Program-made: the position numbers and the translations under genes
Notes under the pieces: generated by a model
Database searches by the model: none
What the model saw: the letters and a program-made list of their open reading frames with translations, nothing else
Told to the model about the DNA's origin: nothing
DNA from: JACDAE01 sp034438015
GTDB lineage: Bacteria; Chloroflexota; Ktedonobacteria; Ktedonobacterales; Ktedonobacteraceae
DNA: 41,852 nucleotides
Reading direction: 5' to 3'
NCBI GenBank assembly: GCA_034438015.1
Contig: DAOTTD010000095.1
Coordinates: forward strand, 1-41,852
In this document: positions 15,632 to 24,207 of the stretch, piece after piece
How positions within the stretch are numbered: position 1 is the first letter of the stretch
Layout: each line of letters starts with the position of its first letter

Positions 15632-16027
15632 TCAATGTATGCGGGCCGCTAGAGCTGCCTTGACCGCTGGACTCGCGCGAAAGGCACCAAGCACGACAAC
15701 TGCATCGATGGTCGCCAGGGCCAGTTCGGGAGTGACATCATCGGCGATACTCGCCAAACCTAGCACATTGATCTGCAACTTTTCGCCCGCAGCACGCACC
15801 AGTTCCAGGTCGTGACGGGTGTAGTACTGCACACCGAGGACCAGCGTTTTACGGGCGACGGTCCGTTTGACCTCCTCCGCGTGGACCGTGAGCTGATTGC
15901 GAATCGCGGTGCGGATAAAGTCTGTACGGTTGGCATAGAAGCCCTCCTGCACCAATAAGTCGACCTGCCCTAGATCTACCGGTCCCAGGTTGATTGTGAT
16001 TTTCTCAGTTTTTTCTAAATCAGTCAT
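15632..16027 (-). CDS. CopG-type ribbon-helix-helix regulator
   Basis: The 131-residue protein has an N-terminal ribbon-helix-helix domain: the strand EKITINLGPVDLGQVDLLV, followed by helices containing the RTDFIRTAIRNQL segment. A C-terminal region of about 75 residues (TLVLGVQYYTRHDLELVRAAG) is probably an effector or oligomerisation module. The start ATG has GAGGGG about eight bases upstream. The promoter region holds an inverted-repeat operator overlapping the -10 box, so it likely represses itself and the esterase gene downstream. The effector is unknown. Its position next to a PHB-depolymerase-family gene suggests control of storage-polymer or ester metabolism, which is inference. Confidence 0.85.
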   Translation of the reverse strand: MTDLEKTEKITINLGPVDLGQVDLLVQEGFYANRTDFIRTAIRNQLTVHAEEVKRTVARKTLVLGVQYYTRHDLELVRAAGEKLQINVLGLASIADDVTPELALATIDAVVVLGAFRASPAVKAALAARIH

Positions 16028-16041
16028 TTTACCATCCCCTC

Positions 16042-16059
16042 ACCATCTACTGAGATGGT
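16042..16059. promoter_or_regulatory. Candidate CopG-type operator
   Basis: A perfect 7-base inverted repeat ACCATCT-ACTG-AGATGGT sits 15 bases upstream of the repressor start and overlaps its -10 hexamer. A further half site ACCATCC lies at 16031-16037. Short repeated half sites over the promoter are typical of ribbon-helix-helix autorepression. Confidence 0.65.
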
Positions 16060-16084
16060 ACACGGAAGGAGCATGCCTTGTCAA
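16055..16084 (-). promoter_or_regulatory. Promoter of the CopG-esterase unit
   Basis: Read on the minus strand, a perfect TTGACA (16084-16079) is followed after 18 bases by TACCAT (16060-16055). The imperfect -10 box is part of the operator palindrome, so repressor binding would block polymerase. Confidence 0.65.
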
Positions 16085-16104
16085 GGGGGTGAAACATTGA
16101 AGCA

Positions 16105-17487
16105 TTATTTCGCGCGTCGCAGGGCTACAATCGGGTCGAGGCGCGAGGCGCGGATCGCCGGATACAGGCCAAACACGACACCAACTATTGAAGAGACCAC
16201 GAATGGCAGTATAAGCGTCGTCGGGGTGATGACGAGAGGGACAGTTACGCCACCGGAGCTACTACTCGCGATTGCGCTTATAAGCACCCCGACCACCAGC
16301 CAGCCGATGAATATGCCCAGCAACATTCCGATGAGGCCACCCAGCAGGCATAAGAAGAGGGCCTCCGTGAGAAATTGATTACGGATGTCGCGGCGGCGCG
16401 CTCCTACAGAGAGACGAATGCCGATCTCGCGCGTGCGCTCTGTGACCGAGACGAGCATAATGTTCATGATGCCGACGCCGCCAACGGTCAGTGAAATGGC
16501 TGCCAGGCCCGATAGAAGCAGTGATAACGTCTGCGTGATCTGGTCTGATTGCTGCAAGAGCTGGGCCGAGGTCTGCGTCTGAAAGTCGTCGGGAGTGCCA
16601 CGCGGAATTTGATGGTTGAACTCTAGAGCCAGGGTAGCGGCCTGGACGACCTCGTCGACGTTCTGGGCATTATCGACCTGCGCATAGATCTCAGGAAAGT
16701 AATTGCTATTCGTCAGGCGCTGCTGCACGGCCAGGTAAGGGATGAAGATGGCATCATCCTGCCCAAAGCCGCCTTTAGGCGCCAGCACGCCCACGACGCG
16801 AAAGAGCTGAGTACCGATACGTATCTGCTTTCCGACTGGCTCTACGCCTGAAGCTCCGAAGAGATTGCGCATCACCGTATCGCCCAGGACGGCGACCGGT
16901 TGCCCATCGGCATTCTGGGCCGAGGAAAACCAGAGCCCATCCGCCAGTTGCCAGCCCTGAATGGTCTGGAAATCTGTGTTCACTCCCTGAATGCCAGTGG
17001 TACGCCAGTTCTGATTCCCATAGATAACCTGTCCGCCAGTGCGTATCACGGGACTGATCGCCTCCACGTGAGGGAGGCCCCCCAGCACTTGCAGGTCACG
17101 GAGCGTGAGAGAGGGATGCGTCTGCCGCAGCCGTGTTACCCTGGTCGTTGCCGGTGAGCCGCTAAAGAAGACCGTGTTGACACCCTGACTGGCGATAAGG
17201 TTCTGGAAAAAGCCCCCTACGCCCTGTGCCAGCGTGAGCGCACCGATGACAGCGGCCACGCCAATAACGATACCCAGGAGCGTCAAAAATGAGCGCGTGC
17301 GGTTGATCCCGATAGCTTCCCAGGCGGTGCTGAAGTTTGCGCCGGTAAAGCTTCCTTGGTTGCCCCTGACCCGGAGCTCCTGCAATAAGCTCGTCAGAGA
17401 GGTACCCTGTGTAGAGAGTCCATTGAATGAGGATGGTGGTCCTAGCACAAGCCTGTTTGCACGTAGTCGCGATTTTGATTGACTCAT
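16105..17487 (-). CDS. MacB-like ABC transporter permease (second copy)
   Basis: The 460-residue permease has the MacB/FtsX layout: an N-terminal cytoplasmic stretch of about 55 residues, a first membrane segment (about 66-92, SFLTLLGIVIGVAAVIGALTL), a large extracytoplasmic MacB_PCD-type domain, and three C-terminal membrane segments. The FtsX-type core includes GGVGIMNIMLVSVTERTREIGIRLSVGARRRDI-like sequence. It exports substrates using the ATPase encoded upstream. The gene begins 15 bases after the stop of the first permease with GAGGAG before its ATG, and is the last gene of the four-gene operon. It has about half its residues in common with the first permease, pointing to an old duplication and a heterodimeric channel. 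Confidence 0.9.
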   Translation of the reverse strand: MSQSKSRLRANRLVLGPPSSFNGLSTQGTSLTSLLQELRVRGNQGSFTGANFSTAWEAIGINRTRSFLTLLGIVIGVAAVIGALTLAQGVGGFFQNLIASQGVNTVFFSGSPATTRVTRLRQTHPSLTLRDLQVLGGLPHVEAISPVIRTGGQVIYGNQNWRTTGIQGVNTDFQTIQGWQLADGLWFSSAQNADGQPVAVLGDTVMRNLFGASGVEPVGKQIRIGTQLFRVVGVLAPKGGFGQDDAIFIPYLAVQQRLTNSNYFPEIYAQVDNAQNVDEVVQAATLALEFNHQIPRGTPDDFQTQTSAQLLQQSDQITQTLSLLLSGLAAISLTVGGVGIMNIMLVSVTERTREIGIRLSVGARRRDIRNQFLTEALFLCLLGGLIGMLLGIFIGWLVVGVLISAIASSSSGGVTVPLVITPTTLILPFVVSSIVGVVFGLYPAIRASRLDPIVALRRAK

Positions 17488-17502
17488 CTCGGTTTCATCT
17501 CC

Positions 17503-18852
17503 TCATTCTTCGGTACGCAGGGCCTCGATAGGGTCGAGGCGTGAGGCTCGTATCGCAGGATAGAGACCAAAGGCGATAGCGATGCCAGTTGAGACGGCAA
17601 ACGGCAATATAAGCGTGACCGGCGTCACCACAAAGGGCAACTGGCTGGCCCGCGTCACCGCCCCACCAATAAGCAGACCAAGCAGTAAGCCAACGATACC
17701 GCCAATGAGGCAGAGCATGATCGCCTCAATCAAAAACTGGTTACGGATATCACGCCGACGGGCCCCTAGAGACATGCGAATACCGATCTCCCAGGTGCGC
17801 TCCACGACCGAGACGAGCATGATATTCATGATACCGATGCCGCCTACGGTCAGCGAAATGGCGGCGATACCCACGAGCAGCGCCGTTAAGATATCAGTTC
17901 CCGCGCCTGCCCGTTGCAGGAATTGCGTAAAGGTCATCACCGTAAAGTCATCGGTCGCGCCTGGCTGGATATGATGGTTTTGACGCAGAATAGTGGTAAT
18001 GGCCTGCGCGGTCTGGTTCACATCATTCGTCGAATCGGCCTGGGCCTGAATCTGATCGACGGTGGGAAGGTTCTTCAGGCGGAGCTGCGCCGTTTTGAGG
18101 GGCACATATATCACGTCGTCCTGGCTAAAACTGCCTCCCTGGGGAATCAGCGTCCCTTCGACGCGGAAGATCCCGCTACCAATACGGATCGACTGCCCGA
18201 TCGGATTGACGCCCGTGGCATCGAAGAGATTGTGCGTCACCGTGTCGCCCAGGACGGCGACCGCCCCTCCATTATTCTCGTCAGTGGAGCTAAACCAGGT
18301 ACCCTGCGCCATCTGCAGGTTCTGAATGGTCTGATAATCCGTAGCCACGCCCTCGACCTGCGTCGTCCAGTTCTGATTCCCGAATACCGCCTGGCTACTT
18401 ACTGTGATGATGGGGCTGACTGCGGCAAGGTGAGGGATATGCGCAATGGATTGAGCATCACGCGGAGTCAGGGTGCTGGGCGCGCTGGTGCCTTGAGAGA
18501 TGGCATCTTTATTGGAATTGCCCGAAGAGATGATAATCGCGCTCCCCAGTTGGGCGAGCTGGTTGTTGACGTACGCATTGACCCCCTGGGTCAAGGTCAG
18601 CGCCGCGATCACAGCGGCCACACCGATAAAGATACCCAGTGCGGTCAAAAACGAGCGCCCACGGTTCGCCCACAACGCCTCCAACGCGCTTCCCAGATTG
18701 GCCCCGAACTCACTGCCTCTCCTGCGCCGGTGCACGCGTAACTCTGTAAGCACATTCTTGAGAGAAGATGTCTGCACGGCGCTAGTTGGCGCAACTTCCA
18801 TATCGGTAAGAAAGGATGCTGGCCGTTGTATCTGCGGCGGTTTATTCCTCAC
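17503..18852 (-). CDS. MacB-like ABC transporter permease (first copy)
   Basis: The 449-residue permease has the same MacB/FtsX organisation as its neighbour: a membrane segment near residue 75 (SFLTALGIFIGVAAVIAAL), an extracytoplasmic domain with the repeated TPRDAQSIAHIPHLAAVSPI segment, and a C-terminal FtsX-type part with GGIGIMNIMLVSVVERTWEIGIRM. The start is taken as the GTG at 18852, which overlaps the ATPase stop as GTGA and has GGAG shortly before it; this is typical translational coupling. A longer in-frame reading from 18903 lies wholly within the ATPase gene. Substrate is unknown; relatives export macrolides, peptides or lipoproteins. Confidence 0.9.
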   Translation of the reverse strand: MRNKPPQIQRPASFLTDMEVAPTSAVQTSSLKNVLTELRVHRRRRGSEFGANLGSALEALWANRGRSFLTALGIFIGVAAVIAALTLTQGVNAYVNNQLAQLGSAIIISSGNSNKDAISQGTSAPSTLTPRDAQSIAHIPHLAAVSPIITVSSQAVFGNQNWTTQVEGVATDYQTIQNLQMAQGTWFSSTDENNGGAVAVLGDTVTHNLFDATGVNPIGQSIRIGSGIFRVEGTLIPQGGSFSQDDVIYVPLKTAQLRLKNLPTVDQIQAQADSTNDVNQTAQAITTILRQNHHIQPGATDDFTVMTFTQFLQRAGAGTDILTALLVGIAAISLTVGGIGIMNIMLVSVVERTWEIGIRMSLGARRRDIRNQFLIEAIMLCLIGGIVGLLLGLLIGGAVTRASQLPFVVTPVTLILPFAVSTGIAIAFGLYPAIRASRLDPIEALRTEE

Positions 18853-19694
18853 GGAGTCTCCTCCTCTACCACCACCCCGTGCTCGGAGTTCAACTTCTCC
18901 CACTCCTCCGCAGCTGAGCGCGGAGAGGACACCGGCTCGTCGCGCACAATCTCACCATCGAGGAACGCCACCTGTCGCTTCGCGTACTGTGCAACATTGG
19001 CGTCGTGCGTCACAAGAACAATGGTCAGGCCCTGCTCATTCAGAGCCTGCAATATGCCCATGATCTCTATACTGGTATGGCTATCCAGATTGCCCGTGGG
19101 CTCATCCGCGAGCAACAACGCCGGACCGTTGATAAGGGCTCTGGCGATGGCAACACGCTGCTGTTGACCGCCAGAAAGCTCCGAAGGCTTGTGATTGATA
19201 CGGCCTCCCAGTCCGACCAGATCTAGCACTTTGCTCGCCCGGATATCTCGTTCCCGCCTGGATAGGCCCGCGTAGACCATCGGCAGGCTGACGTTGCGCA
19301 GAGCGGTCGCACGTCCAAGCAGGTTGAAGCCCTGGAACACAAAGCCGATGAGTTGATTTCGTATACTGGCAAGCCTATCGCTCGACAGGCTGCTCACCAG
19401 ATTGCCCGCCAGCCAGTACTCACCCGAAGTTGGACGGTCCAGGCAGCCAAGCAGATTCATAAAGGTCGACTTTCCCGACCCCGATGGTCCCATGATCGCC
19501 ACAAACTCGCCCGGATAGACATCCAGTGAGATGCCACGCAATGCTGGAACGCTCGTCTTTCCTCCCAGTATATAGGTCTTCGTCAGGTTATGTACCGAAA
19601 TCACCGGCTCTGGTCTGTCATCTTCCGCTTGCTCCATAATGGCGGCCAGCGTCATATCATTTCGCCCTGGCTTATCCTCGTCTTTATCTTCCAT
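18849..19694 (-). CDS. MacB/LolD-type ABC transporter ATPase
   Basis: The 281-residue ATPase carries all motifs: Walker A GPSGSGKST, the Q-loop in FVFQGFNLL, signature LSGGQQQRVAIARAL, Walker B LLLADEPTGNLD, and the switch His in LVTHD. The sequence VHNLTKTY and the NLLGCLDRPTSGEYWL segment are typical of the MacB/LolD subgroup. An N-terminal acidic extension of about 35 residues and a C-terminal tail of about 40 residues flank the core. The ATG at 19694 is preferred to an earlier in-frame ATG at 19736, which lies inside a 17-base-arm hairpin. Its stop overlaps the GTG of the first permease. Confidence 0.93.
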   Translation of the reverse strand: MEDKDEDKPGRNDMTLAAIMEQAEDDRPEPVISVHNLTKTYILGGKTSVPALRGISLDVYPGEFVAIMGPSGSGKSTFMNLLGCLDRPTSGEYWLAGNLVSSLSSDRLASIRNQLIGFVFQGFNLLGRATALRNVSLPMVYAGLSRRERDIRASKVLDLVGLGGRINHKPSELSGGQQQRVAIARALINGPALLLADEPTGNLDSHTSIEIMGILQALNEQGLTIVLVTHDANVAQYAKRQVAFLDGEIVRDEPVSSPRSAAEEWEKLNSEHGVVVEEETP

Positions 19695-19710
19695 GCTAGA
19701 TCTCTCTACC

Positions 19711-19748
19711 TTTGCTTTACGCGTGCAGAATTGCACGCGTAAAGCAAA
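19711..19748. repeat. Perfect 17-base-arm inverted repeat before the ATPase gene
   Basis: Arms at 19711-19727 and 19732-19748 are perfectly complementary around a 4-base GAAT loop. In the minus-strand transcript the hairpin sits between the adaptor stop (19782) and the ATPase ribosome site, 16 bases before the ATG. There is no T-run, so an RNA processing, stability or translation-tuning element is more likely than a terminator. Confidence 0.8.
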
Positions 19749-19781
19749 ACAGCTAAGCCCCTGAGGCTACTAATACTCGCA

Positions 19782-21869
19782 TCACCCGGTTGTGGTAGTA
19801 CGCTGTCCTCCTGAAGAGGTACTGGCTCCTGTTATAATGGTATCATTGGTTGTAAGACCGTCTAATACCTCATACTGCGTTCCATCGGTCAGCCCCAGGA
19901 CAACAGGTTTCGCCACCACATGACCGTTCACATACTCAAGCACAAAGGCTGGTGTGGGACCCTGCGAGACAATCCCTTGCTGACCCAGGAGCGTATTCAT
20001 CATCTGGCGCGCCTGGTTGAGGGCCGCTGCCGCCGCTTGCGGCGTGATGAGCTGCGGCACACCCGACGTTGTGCTGCCACTACTGGCCAGGCGCGCAAAG
20101 TTTATCGCATTGACCGGAATCAACAGCACGCCGATATGCTGAATGGTCGTGATCGTTACATTCGCCGTCATGCCCGACAACAATGTCGCGCCTTTCAGGC
20201 TGCTACTGTCGATATTTATATACACCGGAAAAGTGACCACATTCGACGTATTCTGCCCGTTAGGAGAGATCGAGTCCACGGTGCCGGTGAATTGCTGCGA
20301 GCCATAGGCATTGACGGTGAACTGCACGGGATCACCCGGTTTGATGTTTGCCGTGTCCGTTTCATTGACATTGGCCACCACCTGTATGGTTGAAGGATCG
20401 ATCAGTTGGATAAAGGTGGTACCGGCTGCGGCAGAAGCAGTGCCACTGCTGGCCGTCGCTGGGATGCCGGGCGCTGAACCCACGCTGCCATTGATCACCG
20501 AAACGATGCCGTTATGTGGAGCGGTCAGCGTTGCGAAATTCAGATTATGCAGGTCGGCCTGCAGCAGCACTTGCGCGCTCTGCAAGGCCCCCGCGTCCGC
20601 CGTGACCATCGCCTGCGATGTACTATTGCTTAATGCCGTGTTAGCGCCGGTGGTATTTATTGTCTGCTGATCGGATGAGACCTTCCCCTGCGCCTGCTGA
20701 TTGGCTAAGTTTTGAGCGGCCTGCGCGGTGGTCAGCGCCCTCTGATCGGCGTTGACCTTCGCCTGCGCGGCATTATTGTTGGCGTTCGCCGTCGCCTGCG
20801 CGGTGGTCAACGCGCTCTGGTCGGCGTCGACCTTCGCCTGCGCGGCATTATTGTTGGCGTTCGCCGTTGCCATTGCCGAGCTTAACGCTCTCTGATCTGC
20901 TGTCACCTTCGCCTGCGCCTGGGCAACGCTCTGGTTTGCCATCGCAACCTGCTGGTTATAGGTATTCTCAGCGACTGCCACACAATTGGGGTTAGGTGTA
21001 GGTATAACAGGAGGAGTAGCAGGGATAGGAGTAGGGGTACACATGGCGATCGCTTGCGTCTCCGTGGCTTTAGCGGTCGCTATCTGAGCGTTGGCAACGT
21101 TCTGCGCGTTGTTTAGAGCCGTCTGGTCGCTATTCAACGTCGCCTGTGCTGCGTTTATGGCTGCCCGGGAAACAGCCTGCGTATTTCTGAGCGCTGTCTC
21201 ATCATTATTCAGAGTCGTCTGCGCGGCATCTACGGACGCCTGTGAAGCGGCCTGCGTATCGGCAAGCGCCGTCTGGTCGTTCGTGAGCGTTTGCTGATCC
21301 TGGGCAACGAGCGCCGCCTGCTGCGCCTGTGTCCTACTGAGGGTGCCCTGATCATTCGATAAGGTGGTCCGGGCCGCGCCAAGATTCGCGCCTCCCACGC
21401 CCTCCTGGTTGGCAAGGTTCGTCAGTGCGCTATTGAGCGCGTCCTGGGCATTCTGCACGACTCTTTTCTGCTGGTTATAGGCATCCTGGAGCGAAGTCTT
21501 GTCAAGAACGGCCAGCACCTGCCCCTGTGTCACGCGCTGTCCCACCTTGACATTGATGCCAGCAATTCTGCCGCCAGTGCCGATAAATATGAGATTATAG
21601 ATTGCGCCCTGCAACGGCCCGGTCTCACTGACAGAGAGGGATAGATTTCCGGTAGTGACCGGCTGGGTAGTATAGGTTATCGGCGGCTTGCGTGACAGTA
21701 TCGGTATGAGCACTGCACCTACAATGATCAGCACCAAAGCAACAATGCCGCCTATAATGACGCCCCGTCTTCTCCACCAGGGGACAGCAGAAGCGAGGGG
21801 AGTTGGGGCAAAAGGATTGCGAAAAAGTGCGAAAGTACGCAATTGATGCGTCATGATTTGTCGATACAT
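19782..21869 (-). CDS. MacA/HlyD-like membrane-fusion adaptor with long coiled coil
   Basis: The 695-residue adaptor has a short cytoplasmic N-terminus, a membrane anchor at about 37-58, a lipoyl-type half (about 65-125, IAGINVKVGQRVTQGQVLAVLD), a very long Ala/Gln/Asn-rich coiled coil (about 125-445), the matching lipoyl half (TLTAPHNGIVSVINGSVG), and a beta-barrel/membrane-proximal part to the C-terminus. At the midpoint of the coiled coil lies a Pro/Thr-rich loop bounded by Cys277 and Cys296. The second coiled-coil arm includes a 25-residue repeat encoded by a 75-bp tandem repeat (copies near 20766 and 20841). It is the first gene of the ABC export operon. TAGGAG lies 11 bases before the ATG; an ATG five codons later is also possible. 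Confidence 0.88.
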   Translation of the reverse strand: MYRQIMTHQLRTFALFRNPFAPTPLASAVPWWRRRGVIIGGIVALVLIIVGAVLIPILSRKPPITYTTQPVTTGNLSLSVSETGPLQGAIYNLIFIGTGGRIAGINVKVGQRVTQGQVLAVLDKTSLQDAYNQQKRVVQNAQDALNSALTNLANQEGVGGANLGAARTTLSNDQGTLSRTQAQQAALVAQDQQTLTNDQTALADTQAASQASVDAAQTTLNNDETALRNTQAVSRAAINAAQATLNSDQTALNNAQNVANAQIATAKATETQAIAMCTPTPIPATPPVIPTPNPNCVAVAENTYNQQVAMANQSVAQAQAKVTADQRALSSAMATANANNNAAQAKVDADQSALTTAQATANANNNAAQAKVNADQRALTTAQAAQNLANQQAQGKVSSDQQTINTTGANTALSNSTSQAMVTADAGALQSAQVLLQADLHNLNFATLTAPHNGIVSVINGSVGSAPGIPATASSGTASAAAGTTFIQLIDPSTIQVVANVNETDTANIKPGDPVQFTVNAYGSQQFTGTVDSISPNGQNTSNVVTFPVYINIDSSSLKGATLLSGMTANVTITTIQHIGVLLIPVNAINFARLASSGSTTSGVPQLITPQAAAAALNQARQMMNTLLGQQGIVSQGPTPAFVLEYVNGHVVAKPVVLGLTDGTQYEVLDGLTTNDTIITGASTSSGGQRTTTTG
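20753..20890. repeat. 75-bp in-frame tandem repeat in the adaptor gene
   Basis: A block with CGCGGCATTATTGTTGGCGT recurs with a 75-base spacing (20766 and 20841), encoding NANNNAAQAKV-type 25-residue coiled-coil units. Flanking diverged copies suggest coiled-coil lengthening by unit duplication. Confidence 0.75.
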
Positions 21870-22026
21870 ACAAAGAGACGCTCCTATTCTTCAAAAAATA
21901 GAGAAATATTCATTGCCATATGCAAAAAAAGTGATTCTATGGCCTGACCGACCGTCGCAATGAAGAGTAATACACGAACTCTTCTCTTCTACACTGCTTT
22001 TTTTATTTTTAGCCTCACAATTCGCT

Positions 22027-22055
22027 ATTATAAACCAACGGCGTAGGAGATACAA
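22027..22055 (-). promoter_or_regulatory. Promoter of the ABC export operon
   Basis: On the minus strand TTGTAT (22055-22050) and a perfect TATAAT (22032-22027) are 17 bases apart, giving a leader of about 150 bases before the adaptor ATG at 21869. Confidence 0.65.
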
Positions 22056-22312
22056 TAGTATGGTACTAAATAAATTGTAAAGCTAGCTTTATTCTCTCAT
22101 CTGTGACGACCCGCGCGGCAAAATCGAAGGCCATTGCCTTACGAGTAACGGCATCTGGCCTCCGTTAAACCATCAATGCGTCTTGACGCAACTATACAAT
22201 ACATTCGAGCCACGAAAGCCGATCATACCGCATGTATTATACAAAAAAAATCTCAAGAAGATGGTCTAAATTTGTAAAGGATTTGTAAGATGTTCTAAAA
22301 ATGCGTCTGAGC
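22056..22312. other. Non-coding part of the adaptor/gamma-glutamyltransferase intergenic region
   Basis: The whole gap between the divergent adaptor and gamma-glutamyltransferase genes is about 650 bases. This part holds no recognisable gene. It has a small palindrome TGCGTCTTGACGCA at 22177-22190 and an AT-rich stretch with ATTATA at 22236-22241, without a convincing -35 partner. Confidence 0.45.
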
Positions 22313-22345
22313 GTAACTCTTCAGGTTTCCCTTCCCTGACTCCTC
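22313..22345 (+). repeat. Partial copy of the GTAACTCTTCAGG repeat family
   Basis: GTAACTCTTCAGG at 22313-22325 is identical to the left end of the element at 34501, and TGACTCCTC at 22337-22345 matches the subterminal block of the element at 1731. The rest is diverged: the GCCGTTGGCG near 22348 faces an imperfect inverted copy near 22387. No matching right end was found, so this is a decayed or partial copy. Confidence 0.55.
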
Positions 22346-22425
22346 GTGGCCGTTGGCGGGGTTATCACGTATATGTTTATGCGCTTCGCCAGGAACGGCT
22401 GAGATATGCAAAGCGCGAAAGAAAA

Positions 22426-22434
22426 TGCTATAAT
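22426..22434 (+). promoter_or_regulatory. Extended -10 promoter for the gamma-glutamyltransferase gene
   Basis: TGCTATAAT at 22426-22434 is a perfect extended -10 box (TGnTATAAT); the -35 region is weak. It lies about 90 bases before the ATG at 22522. Confidence 0.55.
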
Positions 22435-22521
22435 CATCTACGATTGCTCTACAAGTAGAGACGAGTTTCGGCACATTACAAACAGCCCATCTGGTGCCTT
22501 GTATTCAAAAGGAGTCCTCGC

Positions 22522-24186
22522 ATGCTCGCCGAACAACCGACCTCAGGCACGCATGGTATGGTTGCAGCCGCTCACTATCTCGCCACTCAGGCGGGTCTAC
22601 ATATTCTCCAGCAGGGTGGTAACGCGGTGGATGCTGCACTGGCGACGAATGTGGCGATGACCGTCGTCTACCCCTCAACCTGCTCCGCCGGTGGCGATAT
22701 ATTTATGCTCATCTGGGAGGCGAAAACACAGCAACTGCACGCGCTGAACGGCAGTGGACGCGCGCCCACAGGTCTGACGCCAGAGTACTTCGCGGCGCGC
22801 CGGATGCAACAGATCCCAACGACCGGGCCACTCTCCATCAATGTGCCAGGTGCCGTCGATGGCTGGTTCGAGGCGCTGGGCCGCTTCGGAAGTCTTTCGG
22901 CAGAGGAGATCTTCGCGCCGGCCATCGAGTTTGCCGAAGAGGGGGTGCCCGTTACGCCGAAGCTCAGTGGCTGGCTCAAGAGGGCGGCCAGGACGGTGCT
23001 GGGTCCCTACGATATGAGCGCCGCTATCTTCTTGCCCGGCGGCAAAGCACCTGGCGCGGGCGATATTCTGCATCAGCCTCACCTGGCGCGCACCTATAAG
23101 ACACTGGTCAGGGAGGGCCGCGATGCGTTTTATCGCGGCCCGTTAGCGCGCACGATCACACAATACGTGCAACGGATCGGCGGCGTGCTCCGCGTGGAGG
23201 ATATGGCAGCGCATCACTCCGATTGGGTTCGCCCCATCTCGACACAGTATCGCGACTACGATGTCTATGAGTTCCCACCAAATTCGCAGGGCATCACTGC
23301 ATTGGAGATGCTCAATATCATTGAGGGCTACGATCTCCGCTCGCTCGGCTATCAGAGCGCCGAGTACCTCCATATCTTGCTTGAGGCGAAAAAGCTGGCC
23401 TTCGCGGACCGGGACCGCTACATCTCCGATCCCACGTTCGTCGATATCCCGGTTGAACGCCTGATCAGCAAGGCATATGCGGAGCAGCAGCGCGCGCGCA
23501 TCAATCTGAAAAGGGCGGCGCGGCAGATCGGACCAGGGCTGGAAAAAGAGGGCGACACTACGTACCTCTGCACCGTCGATCGCGCGGGCAACGTCGTCTC
23601 GCTCATTCAGAGCCTCTACAATGGCTTCGGCAGCGGCGTCGTCGGCGGCGATACGGGCGTGCTCCTGCACAACCGTGGCTCATACTTCTCGCTCGATCCC
23701 CGACACGTCAACTATCTGCAACCAGGCAAGCGTACGATGCATACGCTCACGCCAGCAATGGTGCTGCGCAGGGACAGACCTGTTATCGTGTTAGGATCAA
23801 TGGGTGGCGACGCCCAACCACAGATACATGTACAATTGCTCTCTGCTATGATAGACTTTGGGCACAATCCGCAACAGGCGATCTCTGCCCCACGCTGGCG
23901 CAGTGGACGTTTCCGCTCCGGCACGGCGGGCGGAGAATTAGAACTGGCGGGACAGGCGGGCATCGACGAGTATCTGGGCACAGCAGTTAGTGAGGCCGTT
24001 GTGCTGGAAGGTCGTTTCCCCAGCGGGGTCGCCCTGGCGCTCGATCTGCTCGGCCACCGTATCAGTATTCATGGACCATGGGAGGATGGAATGGGTCATG
24101 CACAGGCAATCGTCATTCATCCCGACACACACCTTCTAGCAGGTGCAGCCGATCCGCGCTGCGATGGACTCGCGCTCGGCTGGTAG
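22522..24186 (+). CDS. ggt: Gamma-glutamyltransferase (GGT) family protein
   Basis: The 554-residue protein belongs to the N-terminal nucleophile hydrolases that cleave or transfer gamma-glutamyl groups, as in glutathione turnover. Large-subunit features include GGNAVDAALAT, GSGRAPTGLT, and SINVPGAVDGW. The autocatalytic cleavage site is KEGDTTYLCTVD, where Thr346 would become the nucleophile of the small subunit. GGDTGVLLHNRG, HTLTPAMV and LGSMGGDAQPQ follow in the family order. There is no signal peptide, so it is predicted to be cytoplasmic, unlike the periplasmic E. coli enzyme. AAAGGAG precedes the ATG by nine bases. Some relatives are cephalosporin acylases, so substrate cannot be fixed. 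Confidence 0.92.
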   Translation: MLAEQPTSGTHGMVAAAHYLATQAGLHILQQGGNAVDAALATNVAMTVVYPSTCSAGGDIFMLIWEAKTQQLHALNGSGRAPTGLTPEYFAARRMQQIPTTGPLSINVPGAVDGWFEALGRFGSLSAEEIFAPAIEFAEEGVPVTPKLSGWLKRAARTVLGPYDMSAAIFLPGGKAPGAGDILHQPHLARTYKTLVREGRDAFYRGPLARTITQYVQRIGGVLRVEDMAAHHSDWVRPISTQYRDYDVYEFPPNSQGITALEMLNIIEGYDLRSLGYQSAEYLHILLEAKKLAFADRDRYISDPTFVDIPVERLISKAYAEQQRARINLKRAARQIGPGLEKEGDTTYLCTVDRAGNVVSLIQSLYNGFGSGVVGGDTGVLLHNRGSYFSLDPRHVNYLQPGKRTMHTLTPAMVLRRDRPVIVLGSMGGDAQPQIHVQLLSAMIDFGHNPQQAISAPRWRSGRFRSGTAGGELELAGQAGIDEYLGTAVSEAVVLEGRFPSGVALALDLLGHRISIHGPWEDGMGHAQAIVIHPDTHLLAGAADPRCDGLALGW

Positions 24187-24207
24187 CACACGCTACCCTC
24201 AACGAAG

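Noticed and set aside
20753..20890. The 75-bp repeats as a CRISPR-like array
   Set aside because: They are in-frame coding repeats of a coiled coil, with no spacers and no cas genes.
22236..22241. A second TATAAT-like box on the minus strand for the adaptor operon
   Set aside because: The sequence 17 bases away (CCATCT) does not resemble a -35 element; the site at 22027-22055 is better.
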